Positions 34,601-42,488 are shown, numbered from the stretch's first letter. The stretch is DNA of 64,000 bases from Acidobacteriota bacterium (GCA_029263315.1 JAJCXR010000050.1:1-64000); one strand, 5' to 3'. Notes: a model not told the origin generated them from the letters alone. Program-made: numbers and translations.

Positions 34601-35883
34601 CAAACTCCGTGCGCCAGCTCTTCGACTTCTGCCGCCGGCAAGGGGTGACGGTCATGTTCCCTCCCACCGCCCTCTGGCATCAGATGGTGGACGAGGTGGT
34701 CGCCGCTCCCACCTTGATACCGCCTGGGCTCCGCCTGTTGGCCAGCGGTGGTGAGCGACTTTTGGCGCCCAAGCTGGAGCGATGGCACCGTGCGGTGGGC
34801 TCCAAGCCGCAGTTGATCAGCGGCTACGGCCCCACTGAGGTGACCGTAGAGGCAAACCTCATCGATCTTGCCCCCGCCGATATGGTGGTCCCATCGAGCG
34901 GCTCGCGACGGACCGCGGGCCGGGCCAAAGGCTCCCCCCTGGGGCGCCCTTTGCCCGGTGTTCGCGCCTATGTATTGGGTCGCGACATGTCCCCCTGCGG
35001 AATGCAGCAGTCGGGGGAGATCTACCTGGCGGGTCCAGGCTTGGCTCGGGGCTATTTTGGGCGAGCGGCCGCCACCGCCGCCAGCTTCCTTCCCGATCCC
35101 TTCGCCCAACGCCCCGGCGAGCGTCTGTACCGTACCGGTGATTTGGGACACTTTGCGCCGGACGGCGGTCTGCACCTCACCGGCCGACGGGATCACCAAC
35201 TCAAGATCCGTGGGCATCGCATCGAGCCGGGAGCCGTCGAGACAGCTCTCATGCGGTTGCAAGGTGTGCAGAGCGCCACCGTCATCGGCAGGCGGGACGA
35301 CCATGGCGGTGCCTGGTTGGAAGCCTTTGTGGTCCCCCCGGCCGGCCCCTCTCCCCCGGCGACGCCACGACCTTCGAGGTCGCGGTCTGCGAGCTCGCAG
35401 GAACCCTCCAGTATCAAGCTGCACCCCGCGATCACCGACCTGCGAAAGCAGCTTGCCGCATGGCAGCCCGCCCACCTCATTCCGTCCCGCATTTGGCTAG
35501 TGGAGCGGCTGCCCCAGACCCCCGGTGGCAAAATCGACCGCCGAGGTTTGGTGGCCCTCAGCGAAGCCGCGGAAGCGGGTCTGAACGGCGCCGGTCTGGA
35601 CGAGCGACGCTCACCGCGGCGCCAGCTGGATGCCAACGAGCAACGCCTGGCGGCCCTGTGGGGCGAAGTGCTCGACGCCGAGGGTCTGCATGCCAACAGT
35701 AACTTCTTCGCCCTCGGCGGTCATTCTTTCCTCGCCACACGACTCGTCCAAAGGCTTCGCAAAACCTTCGCTCTCGATATCCCACTGCTCGATGTTTTCA
35801 CCCACCCGACCTTGGCCGAGATGGCCCAACGGCTGAAGGAGCTGACCGCCGAGGGCCGACATGTTCCGCCATCTCGGCCTTGA
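28657..35883 (+). CDS. Two-module non-ribosomal peptide synthetase, A-T-E-C-A-T
   Basis: About 2408 residues. A1 (~35-600): HTSGSTGRPRGV, NGYGPTE, YRTGDLVRL. T1: FFNLGGDSILAIRAV, carrier Ser ~677. E (~735-1220): HHLVVDAVTW, VEGHGRE, FNYLGQLD, showing an epimerase rather than a condensation domain. C (~1270-1725): YPSTPMQQGMLFHHQ, HHAMLDGW. A2 (~1750-2300): FTSGSTGPPKAV, SGYGPTE, TPGGKIDR. T2: FFALGGHSFLATRL, Ser ~2357, near the C-terminus. No thioesterase or reductase follows. The expected product is a D-X-Y dipeptide on T2; I cannot assign the amino acids. Start: TTG 28657 with GGGAG 7 nt upstream; ATG 28624 and 28456 are weaker. Pro/Ser/Gly-rich insertions interrupt several linkers. Confidence 0.93.
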   Translation: MRDSLDPATRPAPSPDRLQGGPDPLSRAESRSSTRLALQAGQRPWHECFAERCALTPEHPAIIDMVDGSILTYGVLGQRIGLRRRALTAAGVGPEIPVAILLDRSLERLITILAIVSAGGAYLPLDASYPVQRWRLILEDTAAPLLITDRPRAQIDQALPRSCRPLTLEDLAALQPATLGDEGLLFLSQATAYIIHTSGSTGRPRGVNIEHRALAWYSAACIEHYQLTPEDRLPQLASISFDISVGEIFPCLAAGGTLLLPPDDPLSIDQLLHLLRRWGTTVIFPATALWHEIARHVADNPRSLPPSLRLISFGGEKVSDKLLAAWLDGVGGRVRLVNGYGPTEATVEATLHDVTAALAEADPHATTSQVIGRPVSEVRCQVLTPELNGLQDGNSGELCLDSPGMARGYLGQAAMTALKFVPNAFAEAPGGRLYRTGDLVRLRPDGRLEILGRADQQVKIRGFRVEPGEVEAKLLEHPEVTEAQVVTGNLEEGELHLVAFVVQQRRAASGTGGSDAVPGTSSISSAADQGSVATHGSATGILGVGKPRPPTPQGSNLGDRLRHFLQRWLPRQHVPTRIVVLPRLPLNGNHKVDRFELARQAEACLRRRPGSGLQGDFAPQGDIPPHDGKAPQSVIELHGDHGQRGGLEGQLATLWQEVLRLDNVTLDDDFFNLGGDSILAIRAVTRAHERGLRLTPKDIFSQRTLRRLAHLLRSRPAPGKDDETAVGGHHLEPHPTAPLTPVQRWFFEEARLDNPHHFNQSMLLQTQDLDLACLRRSLELLVAQHEALRLRFRRQGDTWRQELPDEKEVATEARDPHQPLLRHFDLRQSLLDAETLSQQRPDLWRRWSTSIQASLDVRSGPLLRCGLFDFGPQRSSRLLIVVHHLVVDAVTWGILLRDLERLYRGLSETSNSRSRAESASVPAPVGTSYRSWARQQQAFAQSPELAAELPFWLSQTGGAPLPLDFQGADRRRDNTLSSTETVTLHLDQQHTEQLLRRLPTAYRSRINDVLLCAVAMALTGDDASGHRQCLIDVEGHGREEVFPGVDLSRTAGWFTTTFPVLLQLPPLTPSPRIRHSKVPGTSTAGSPAAGSPAAGTPAIPGTSTPLEDDLGANLKAVKEQLRQIPHQGLGFGCLYYLCDTAEIRQALHSMVRPEISFNYLGQLDAMLSGSRLFAPALEPRGAETCAHGRRPYVLEIDGGIVAGELWVNWHFSRNLHHRRSIQALVERCSTALEKLIEHCLHPSNGGLTPSDVPLSGLDQGSLDALFPKARNIEDIYPSTPMQQGMLFHHQLASASRLYFEQSSWTLVGPLRPRRWRHVWQRLVDLHPALRSHFLWRDVPRPLQVVHSNLQLKWVEHDLRHLPTGAREERLDQLLADDRAQGFDLDDVPLSRMMLLRSGAERHRFVWSYHHAMLDGWSIARLFDDAFTLYEAQGQASDGSSSATPEATHTPFQVTPFRHFVAWLESTEPARKGKHRRFWQGYLEGFHRPSLLGSNGALGPSADYRDDTRYQRRTLQRTLGHTLQRDLEDKARHSQCTLAVLMQGAWAWLLSRHCDRSDVVFGSTVSCRPSELPGVEHIVGLMINTLPVRCRVDATMPLATWLQALQENLVEARQHQHHPLAEIQRLSPLAHHTPLFDHLLVFENYPTSNAMEAQQRRGDLRVEGFRGFDETNYTWTLGIVPGPHILLDVSFDPNRLPASLAQRLLARFENVLTAMARQQTRRLMDIEPLTPGERHQVLCEWSWGEPHIPSGEGFLDRLLHHAKAQPAAVAIASPGEAIELSYGQLVSQALALAERLLADHGASAVKHIGLAEESIGILLERRCERLVASLAVLLAGGTYVPLETTYPPASVEQSCRVAGIRRLISHRDLAQRLLSEETRRRLRILAPDLGLEASSGSVLPELPSPEQLAYVLFTSGSTGPPKAVAVSHRSLHWYCRVARRSYGLGPEDRVLHMAPVGFDFSICEIFPALAAGSCLVLADHDSTNSVRQLFDFCRRQGVTVMFPPTALWHQMVDEVVAAPTLIPPGLRLLASGGERLLAPKLERWHRAVGSKPQLISGYGPTEVTVEANLIDLAPADMVVPSSGSRRTAGRAKGSPLGRPLPGVRAYVLGRDMSPCGMQQSGEIYLAGPGLARGYFGRAAATAASFLPDPFAQRPGERLYRTGDLGHFAPDGGLHLTGRRDHQLKIRGHRIEPGAVETALMRLQGVQSATVIGRRDDHGGAWLEAFVVPPAGPSPPATPRPSRSRSASSQEPSSIKLHPAITDLRKQLAAWQPAHLIPSRIWLVERLPQTPGGKIDRRGLVALSEAAEAGLNGAGLDERRSPRRQLDANEQRLAALWGEVLDAEGLHANSNFFALGGHSFLATRLVQRLRKTFALDIPLLDVFTHPTLAEMAQRLKELTAEGRHVPPSRP
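31904..31948 (+). repeat. Three tandem 15-bp units inside the NRPS epimerase domain
   Basis: CGGCTGGCTCCCCAG occurs twice in tandem, then once as CGGCTGGCACCCCAG. In frame this encodes repeated AGSPA-type pentapeptides (AGSPAAGSPAAGTPA) in a loop of the E domain between the TTFPVLLQL strand and the LGANLKAVKEQL helix. The insertion is flanked by further Gly/Thr/Ser-rich sequence. Confidence 0.75.
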
Positions 35884-36721
35884 CCCGACCCGCATTCCCC
35901 CGTACGGTTTGGCCATGTCGACGTCAACGCAAGATCCGGCACCCGTTCTCGAGGCCTCAGTCTGCGAAATCTTCAGCTCGGTGCAGGGGGAGGGACCCCA
36001 CGTTGGTGAGCGGCAGATCTTCGTGCGTTTTTTCGGTTGTCACCTCAATTGTTGGTTCTGTGACAGCCCGGAGACCATCACCCAAAGGCAGCCGAAGGGC
36101 TTCCGCCCCCCAAACCTGCGCTTTGAAACCTTGCCGGGGCACCAACGCTTCGACAACCTGGGCAATCCCGTCAGCGTCCCACAATTGTTGCAGCTCATCT
36201 CATCCTTGGCCTCCCAGGCGCAGCATCACGCGGTCAGCATCACCGGTGGCGAGCCGCTGTTGCAGGGTCCATTTCTGGCCCAGCTCTTGCCCAGGCTGCA
36301 ACAGGACGGGCATCGCACTTACTTGGAAACGGCCGGCGACCTACCCACCGCCGTGGCCCCGCTGATGGAATACCTCGACTTCGTGGCGATGGACCTCAAG
36401 CTACCCAGCGTCACCCGGGATCGCCCCCGCTGGGACCAGCACCGGAATTTCCTGGAGCTGTTCCGCGATGCGGCGCCGGCCCTGCATTGCAAGATCATCG
36501 TCAGCGGCGAAACCGACGCCAACGAGCTACGTCGGGCCGCCGAGCTGATCGCCTCGGTGCGGCCGCAGACACTGCTCGTCCTACAACCCATGAGCCCATT
36601 CGGCGAGGCGACTTCTGTGCCGAGCCCTGAGCAACTTTTGAGCTGGCAGGCCTTGACCCAACAGCTCCTGTCAAAGGTCCGGGTAATCCCCCAATGCCAC
36701 AAGATGATGGGCCAGCTCTGA
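35861..36721 (+). CDS. queE: QueE-like radical SAM protein (7-carboxy-7-deazaguanine synthase family)
   Basis: 286 residues from ATG 35861, or 268 from ATG 35915. The family opening VCEIFSSVQGEGPHVGERQI is followed by the radical-SAM cysteines CHLNCWFC (C-x3-C-x2-C), the SAM-binding SITGGEPLLQ, and a C-terminal part rich in hydrophobic strands. QueE makes CDG, the entry point to queuosine and other 7-deazapurines. ATG 35861 overlaps the NRPS stop by 23 nt and has GAGGG 6 nt upstream, which suggests translational coupling; ATG 35915 fits the usual family length better but lacks a good ribosome site. No queC, queD or queF is in the window, so the pathway cannot be judged here. Confidence 0.8.
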   Translation: MFRHLGLDPTRIPPYGLAMSTSTQDPAPVLEASVCEIFSSVQGEGPHVGERQIFVRFFGCHLNCWFCDSPETITQRQPKGFRPPNLRFETLPGHQRFDNLGNPVSVPQLLQLISSLASQAQHHAVSITGGEPLLQGPFLAQLLPRLQQDGHRTYLETAGDLPTAVAPLMEYLDFVAMDLKLPSVTRDRPRWDQHRNFLELFRDAAPALHCKIIVSGETDANELRRAAELIASVRPQTLLVLQPMSPFGEATSVPSPEQLLSWQALTQQLLSKVRVIPQCHKMMGQL

Positions 36722-36737
36722 GCTCCAGGAGAGAGCC

Positions 36738-37535
36738 ATGACGCAACAGCCGGTCGCCACCACCCGGGCGGACGCAGAGCTCGAGCACCACGGGGAGGTG
36801 GCCGTGCTGCGGCTTTGCCGACCGGAGGTCCACAATGTGGTCCGCACGGCCACCATTCAATGCTTGGAAGATCTTCTGGCACAGCTCGACAGCACACCCG
36901 AAGTGCGGGTGCTGGTGCTCACCGGCCGTGGAGACAAATCCTTCTGTGCCGGTTCCGATCTGCGGGAGCTGTCCGAGCTCGTCGATCGTCCCAAGGGGCT
37001 CGAGATGTCCCCCCGTATGGCACGGATTCTCGACCGTCTCGAGAAGGGGCCACAGGTGGTCATCGGGGCACTCAACGGTAGCGCTTACGGCGGTGGCTGC
37101 GAGCTGATGACCGCCTGCCACCTGCGTCTGGCGGCGTCGACGGCACGCTTCAGCTTTCGCCAAGCCGCCTTGGGGCTGACCACCGGCTGGGGCGGCGGCC
37201 TACGCCTCTTCCGCTTGCTGGGGAGGTCGGCGGCCCTCCGGCTCCTACTGACCGCGGACACCATCACGGCGACGCAGGCCCGGGATATGGGCTTGGTGGA
37301 TTTCTTGGTGCCCCAAGAGGAGGTCCAGTCGGCGGCCCTGGGCCTGGCCCGGCGCATCGCCGCCAATCAGCCGACCTCCCTCAGGGGGTTTCTCGCCCTC
37401 GCCGAGGCCGCCAGCAGTCAGTCTCGGGAACCCGCCGAAGCGGTAGAGCGCCAACTGTTCGCCGAACGTTGGCACGGCGAAACATTCTGGCAACAGGTGG
37501 ACGCCTGGAAGCGCCGCAAGGGGAAAGACGCCTAG
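36738..37535 (+). CDS. Enoyl-CoA hydratase/isomerase-family protein lacking one catalytic Glu
   Basis: 265 residues of the crotonase fold. The oxyanion-hole segments KSFCAGSDLREL and GSAYGGGCELMTACHL are present, with the first catalytic Glu in GGGCEL. Where hydratases have the second Glu (GxPEI), this protein reads ARFSFRQAALGLTTGWGGG, so a classical hydratase mechanism is unlikely; isomerase, decarboxylase or hydrolase activity are options within the superfamily. AGGAGAG precedes the ATG by a good distance, and the start is 16 nt after the QueE stop, so it may share that transcript. It is convergent with the LolA-like gene. Confidence 0.8.
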   Translation: MTQQPVATTRADAELEHHGEVAVLRLCRPEVHNVVRTATIQCLEDLLAQLDSTPEVRVLVLTGRGDKSFCAGSDLRELSELVDRPKGLEMSPRMARILDRLEKGPQVVIGALNGSAYGGGCELMTACHLRLAASTARFSFRQAALGLTTGWGGGLRLFRLLGRSAALRLLLTADTITATQARDMGLVDFLVPQEEVQSAALGLARRIAANQPTSLRGFLALAEAASSQSREPAEAVERQLFAERWHGETFWQQVDAWKRRKGKDA

Positions 37536-37583
37536 GAGACTAGGACGCCGGCTGGGCGGCAGCGCCCCTCCCCGGAAGCAAGC

Positions 37584-38402
37584 TCAAGGCAGCTCGGGTT
37601 TGGTGAACAGGGCTTCGTCCAGCTCTGCGTTGACCTCCACTTCGGCAACCTCGAGCTCCAACACCTTGGACAAGCCTTGGTAGAGCTCGATGTTGGTCGG
37701 CACCTGGACCCCCTGGTGGGTTTCGTAGTCGGTGTAACGTTCGATGATCTCCTGATTGTCGAGCCCATAGACAACCTGGAAGACGCGGTGGGTCTGCGGA
37801 TCTAGGTAAAACTTGGTGACGTGTCCTTGACCATCATTGACTTGGACCACCAGCAGGTCGCGGTCGGCGACCATCTCGTTGTCCAGTTGCTTCGCCTTAT
37901 GGGTCTCTGCATCAAAACGCCGGAGGACGTCATAGCCGTAGTAGCGTCGATTTTTCAGACGAGCGGTTTGGTCCATGTAATGCCCGGAGTTGAGGACCCA
38001 ACCTTCTTCACCGTCAAAGACCTGAACCAACTCCCCCTGGGGCAAAGACATCTCGATGCGATCCTGCCCGTCCTCTGCCCTCGGATTGAAGACCTTGTAG
38101 ACCACCAGTCGCTCGATATCCATCGTCACCGCCTGGCCAACGGGGCGCAACCGTCCCGTCCCTTTCGACATCTGCGAGGTCTGCTGTCGGAAGCCCTCCC
38201 CGCCATGGGCCATCAGAGCTTGGGCCATGAGCTGCTGACCCGCCAAGAGCCTTTCTTCGTCGCTCAGCTCGACGGCGACCTCTTCGGTGGCCTCAACCGC
38301 AGTGGCGGCTTCCCCCGTCGACGGGGCGGAGGACGAGCTCTGGGCCAAGCAAGGCCACCCTAAGATCAACAACGACACGACAAACAAAGTGATGCGACTC
38401 AT
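37584..38402 (-). CDS. Periplasmic LolA-like (outer-membrane lipoprotein-sorting fold) protein
   Basis: 272 residues. Signal peptide ITLFVVSLLILGWPCLAQ, then a Ser/Ala/Glu-rich linker, then an extended beta-sheet protein with KGTGRLRPVG, LVQVFDGEEGWVLNSG, KFYLDPQTHRVFQVVYG and ERYTDYETHQGVQVPTNIEL, the pattern of LolA/LolB-like folds. The canonical LolA role is carrying lipoproteins; many distant members have no known role, and this is one of them. The Cys in GWPCLAQ could be lipidated, though the lipobox is imperfect. Confidence 0.65.
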   Translation of the reverse strand: MSRITLFVVSLLILGWPCLAQSSSSAPSTGEAATAVEATEEVAVELSDEERLLAGQQLMAQALMAHGGEGFRQQTSQMSKGTGRLRPVGQAVTMDIERLVVYKVFNPRAEDGQDRIEMSLPQGELVQVFDGEEGWVLNSGHYMDQTARLKNRRYYGYDVLRRFDAETHKAKQLDNEMVADRDLLVVQVNDGQGHVTKFYLDPQTHRVFQVVYGLDNQEIIERYTDYETHQGVQVPTNIELYQGLSKVLELEVAEVEVNAELDEALFTKPELP

Positions 38403-38824
38403 GTTCGAAATCTCCTCGCGACCGTCCAGGTGAGAGAACCCGAAGCAAGCTCGGCGCCATCTGGACGGGGAAAAACAAAATCTGGTTGAAAGATCCGGGG
38501 CGGACGACCGGTGAGATCGAGACGCGTAGTCCCCGGAGCGACTCCGTTTTTATCAGGAAAGCGTCCAAACCTCACCCCTCGAGCGACTTCGAAAGCCAAT
38601 CGAAACGAGGTTTTACCATTTCCCGACACGATTCGAATCTTCCGAGGATATTCTCCGTAAGTAAAACTCACAGGGCACTTTAGACATTCTAGATCAGGTG
38701 CCCACCTCGTATCGCTCCTCGCTGGTCATGCTCGGCACCTTCGATTCGCAGGCCATGCTGGCGCGCCACGCGATAGGCTCACCGCGTATTCTCGCGTTCA
38801 ACATCCTGACTTCGGAGGTCGTGC
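38403..38824. other. Divergent intergenic region, no recognised feature
   Basis: 422 bases between the divergent LolA-like and prolyl oligopeptidase genes. It should contain promoters for both, but I find no confident -35/-10 pair. The segment 38560-38700 is A+T-richer than its surroundings. No hairpin, RNA gene or convincing open frame is visible. Confidence 0.4.
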
Positions 38825-40966
38825 ATGCGCATCATCTTCCCTCTTTTGCTGTCTAGCCTGGTTGCCCTGCCAGCCTTGGCAATCCCCCCGGCGACCCCTC
38901 AAGAACCGGTCGTCGAAACACTGCACGGGGTCCAAATCGTCGACCCCTATCGCTGGCTCGAAGGAAGCGACGCCCCCGAGGTGGAAGGTGAGAGCTCCGA
39001 GCTCGATGCCAAGGTCGCCGCCTGGACCGAGGCCCAGAATGCCCATACCCGAAACCTCCTCGACGGCTTGGCGGGGCGAGAGGCCTTGGAAAACCGACTG
39101 GGCGAGTTGCTGACAGTCGGCTCCATCCGGCCCCCCACCGTCGAGGGAGGGCGCTATTTCTATACCGAGCGGCGTGGCGATCAAGCCCAAGATGTCCTCT
39201 ACATGCGCCACACCGTCGACGCTGAGCCGCGGGTCCTGCTCGACCCCAACGCCTTGGATAGCTCAGGTCTGACCACCCTCGCCTGGTTTCAGCCGAGTCA
39301 GGACGGCAAGCTGGTGGCCTTCGGTCTGTTCAAGAGCGGCGACGAGAATTCCACCCTCTACATCTTGCGCACCGACACCGGGCAATGGCTGGCCGAAGAA
39401 ATCCCCGGTAAGGTCAACAGCATCAGCTGGACGCCCGATGGCCAGGCCTTCGTCTACCGGAGATTGGCTGACATCGAGAATCCCTACTCGGCTCAGATCA
39501 AGTTCCACCGCGTCGGCACCCATCATCGGCAAGATCCGCTGATCTTCGAGCAATACAAAGAGGGCCCTCTGGCCACCACATGGGGACCCAACGGCGGCAT
39601 CGATCGGCAAGGCCGCTGGCTGGGCCTGGTCTATTTCACCGGCACCGAATCGAATGACCTGTGGGTTTACGATTTCAAGCATTGGTTGGAAAGCGGAGAG
39701 CTGATCCGCACCGACATCATCGTCGGCGAGCCCAACATGAGCTTCGGCACCATAGAAGGCGATATTTGCTACGTGCAGACCGCCCTCGATGCCCCGAATG
39801 GGCGCATCGTGGCCATCGATCTGAATCATCCCGAACGCCAGCGCTGGCGGACCATCGTCCCGGAGCAGGACGACGCGGTGATCGAAAGCTTCTCATTGGC
39901 AGAAGGCAGGATCGCCGTGCGCTTCCTCGAGAAGGCGTCGAATCGCATCGGCCTCTTCGATCTCGACGGTCAATCCAAAGGTACCCTTGATCTGCCGGGC
40001 ATCGGCTCCGCCAACTTGGTGACGCAGCCGCAATCCAGTGAGGCATTCCTCAGCTTCCAGAGCTACAACGAACCCCCCAGTATTTATCGGGTGGACCTGG
40101 CCAAGGGCGAGCGTCGCCTGTGGGCCCGCCCTGACATTCCCGTCGACCCCAGTCAGCTGGTGGTCGACCAGCTGACCTATCCGTCGAAGGACGGTACTGA
40201 GGTCACCATGTTCGTCGTCCACCGCAAGGGCCTGAAGAAAGACGGCAAGAATCCCACCATCCTCTACGGCTATGGTGGTTTCAGCATCCCGATGACGCCA
40301 AATTTTTCCGCCACGATTTTTCCTTGGCTGGAGATGGGTGGCGTCTACGCCGTCGCCAACCTGCGGGGCGGCGGTGAGTATGGCGAGCTTTGGCACAAGG
40401 CCGGCATGCTGGATAAAAAGCAAAACGTCTTCGACGACTTCATCGCCGGTGGCGAGTTTTTGATCGCCGAGGGTTATACCAACTCGCAGCAGCTGGGAAT
40501 TTTCGGGGGCTCCAACGGCGGTTTGCTCACCGGGGCCGCCCTAGTGCAACGTCCGGACCTCTTCTCGGCCGTCGTCTCAGCGGTTCCGCTGCTCGATATG
40601 TTGCGCTACCACCACTTCCTGATGGCCCGCTTTTGGGTGCCCGAATACGGCTCCTCGGAGAATGCGGATCAGCTGGAGTTCCTGCTGCGTTACTCGCCCT
40701 ATCAAAACGTCGAGGAGGGCGAAAAATACCCCGCCGTGCTGCTCACCGCCGGCGAGAACGATTCTCGGGTCCATCCGCTGCACGCCCGGAAGATGGCAGC
40801 TCGCCTACAGGCCGCCACCTCCAATGACACCCAAGAGGAGCCGATCTTACTGTGGGTCGAAGGCGAAGCGGGGCATGGACGGGGCAAACCGATCTCCATC
40901 CGCAAGCGCGACGCGGCCGACATCATCGGTTTCATGGCCTGGCAGCTGGGCTTGCCGATCAACTGA
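38825..40966 (+). CDS. Secreted prolyl oligopeptidase (S9A family)
   Basis: 713 residues with signal peptide IIFPLLLSSLVALPALA. The N-terminal entry VDPYRWLEG is the S9A hallmark. A seven-bladed propeller follows (~70-420), then the alpha/beta-hydrolase domain with nucleophile GGSNGGLLTG, catalytic Asp in AGENDSRVHPLHARK and His in GEAGHGRGK. It cleaves after proline in short peptides; the signal peptide puts it in the periplasm or outside. The ATG at 38825 gives a complete signal peptide. A 12-bp perfect hairpin follows the gene. Confidence 0.93.
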   Translation: MRIIFPLLLSSLVALPALAIPPATPQEPVVETLHGVQIVDPYRWLEGSDAPEVEGESSELDAKVAAWTEAQNAHTRNLLDGLAGREALENRLGELLTVGSIRPPTVEGGRYFYTERRGDQAQDVLYMRHTVDAEPRVLLDPNALDSSGLTTLAWFQPSQDGKLVAFGLFKSGDENSTLYILRTDTGQWLAEEIPGKVNSISWTPDGQAFVYRRLADIENPYSAQIKFHRVGTHHRQDPLIFEQYKEGPLATTWGPNGGIDRQGRWLGLVYFTGTESNDLWVYDFKHWLESGELIRTDIIVGEPNMSFGTIEGDICYVQTALDAPNGRIVAIDLNHPERQRWRTIVPEQDDAVIESFSLAEGRIAVRFLEKASNRIGLFDLDGQSKGTLDLPGIGSANLVTQPQSSEAFLSFQSYNEPPSIYRVDLAKGERRLWARPDIPVDPSQLVVDQLTYPSKDGTEVTMFVVHRKGLKKDGKNPTILYGYGGFSIPMTPNFSATIFPWLEMGGVYAVANLRGGGEYGELWHKAGMLDKKQNVFDDFIAGGEFLIAEGYTNSQQLGIFGGSNGGLLTGAALVQRPDLFSAVVSAVPLLDMLRYHHFLMARFWVPEYGSSENADQLEFLLRYSPYQNVEEGEKYPAVLLTAGENDSRVHPLHARKMAARLQAATSNDTQEEPILLWVEGEAGHGRGKPISIRKRDAADIIGFMAWQLGLPIN

Positions 40967-41078
40967 CGCCGTCGCCCTAGGTCAGCGTTGGGGCGAGTTT
41001 GCGGAGGCCGCGCACAGCCGCCGGGCTCCCGCCCCCCATCGCTCTATCGGCTGGGATCTAGCCAACTGAAGGGACCCC

Positions 41079-41110
41079 TCAGCCCTGGCAGGAAGCCATG
41101 CCAGGGCTGA
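41079..41110. terminator. Bidirectional hairpin between prolyl oligopeptidase and E2 genes
   Basis: TCAGCCCTGGCA (41079-41090) pairs perfectly with TGCCAGGGCTGA (41099-41110), 12 bp with an 8-nt loop, between convergent genes (stops at 40966 and 41121). No T tract follows on either strand, but position and strength support a transcript-end role. Confidence 0.65.
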
Positions 41111-41120
41111 GTCGGCGCCG

Positions 41121-42488
41121 TCATAGGTAGGAGTCGAGCTCGCCCCACTCCCCGTCTTCGAGGGAGCTCTTGAGGGCATTCATGAAGTGATCGGCGTCCG
41201 CACCATCGACCAGTCGATGATCGAAGGTGAGAGAGAAGTAGCACATGGTGCGGATGGCGATCATGTCGTTGCCGTCGGCATCGCTGTGGATCATGGCCCG
41301 CTTCTCGATGGTCCCGATGCCGAGAATCGCCACCTGCGGCTGATTGATGATCGGCATCCCGAAGAGACTACCGAACACCCCGGGATTGGTGATCGTGAAG
41401 GTGCCGCCCTTGACGTCATCCGGGCTCAGCTTCTTGTTGCGGGCGCGATCCGCCAGATCGTTGGCGGTCCGCGCCAGCCCCACCAGGTTCTTCTCGTCGG
41501 CATGCTTGAGCACCGGGACGATGAGCCCCTTCTCCAAGGCCACCGCCATGCCCAGGTTGATGTCGTTTTTGTAGACGATGTCGGTGCCGTGCAAGGCCGC
41601 ATTGAGCTGCGGGAAGCGGCGCAAACCGTTACATACCGCCTTGAAAATGAACGGCATGAAGGTCAGCTTGGTGCCGACATCCTGTTGGAACCGCCCCTTG
41701 GCGCGGGCCCGCAAGGCCGCGACCCGCGACAGGTCGACATGGAAGACCGTCGAAACGTGCGCCGAGGTGGCCTTCGAATAAATCATGTGCTCGGCGGTGA
41801 TTTGGCGAATGCGCGACATCGGCTCGATGCGCACGTTTTCCCCAGCCACATAGGCTGGAACCGCGAAGTCGCTGCCACCGCGGGAAGCAGGAATCGGCGT
41901 CGCGGAGGCGGCGACAGGCGTCGCGGCGGCGGACGGTGCCGAGACGGACGGTGCCGAGCGGGCGGAGGGAGCCGCCGGGGTCTCACCCTTGCGCCGGGCT
42001 TCGACGTGGGCCAGGATGTCCTTCTTGGTCACCCGTCCATGCAGACCCGTGCCGGCCACTTGAGACAGATCGACGTTCTCTTGGTCGGCGATTCGCCGCA
42101 CCAGGGGGCTCGAAAAGCGACGCACACGGTCTTCGAGACTCGTCGCCTCGTCCGACGAGGCGTCCTGAGAGGCCTCTGCCGCTGCGCCATCGGAGCCCGC
42201 ATCCGCCTCGGCAGCAGGTGCCGCGGCGGCGCCCGAAGACACCTTTTCACCAGCCTCACCGATGTAGCCGATCACTTCATTGACCGGCACCGTCTCCCCA
42301 TCCTGGTGGAGGATTTCAAGCAAGACTCCAGAAGCCGGAGCGGGAATCTCCGCATCCACCTTGTCGGTCGAAATTTCCAACAGGGGTTGGTCCCTCTCGA
42401 CGGTGTCGCCAATTTTGGCCAGCCAGCGGGTGAGGGTACCTTCAGCGATCGATTCCCCCATTTGGGGCATCAGTATTTCCGTAGCCAT
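41121..42488 (-). CDS. 2-oxoacid dehydrogenase E2 (dihydrolipoyl acyltransferase)
   Basis: 455 residues. Lipoyl domain (~1-77) with the lipoylated lysine in EISTDKVDAEI. An Ala/Asp/Glu-rich hinge follows, then an E3-binding domain (~125-162, SSPLVRRIADQENVDLSQVA), a second Ala/Pro/Ser hinge, and the catalytic acyltransferase domain with HRLVDGADADHF near the C-terminus. The family includes the pyruvate, 2-oxoglutarate and branched-chain complexes; the sequence does not settle which. No E1 gene is in the window. It lies 88 nt downstream of the E3 gene on the same strand. Confidence 0.9.
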   Translation of the reverse strand: MATEILMPQMGESIAEGTLTRWLAKIGDTVERDQPLLEISTDKVDAEIPAPASGVLLEILHQDGETVPVNEVIGYIGEAGEKVSSGAAAAPAAEADAGSDGAAAEASQDASSDEATSLEDRVRRFSSPLVRRIADQENVDLSQVAGTGLHGRVTKKDILAHVEARRKGETPAAPSARSAPSVSAPSAAATPVAASATPIPASRGGSDFAVPAYVAGENVRIEPMSRIRQITAEHMIYSKATSAHVSTVFHVDLSRVAALRARAKGRFQQDVGTKLTFMPFIFKAVCNGLRRFPQLNAALHGTDIVYKNDINLGMAVALEKGLIVPVLKHADEKNLVGLARTANDLADRARNKKLSPDDVKGGTFTITNPGVFGSLFGMPIINQPQVAILGIGTIEKRAMIHSDADGNDMIAIRTMCYFSLTFDHRLVDGADADHFMNALKSSLEDGEWGELDSYL

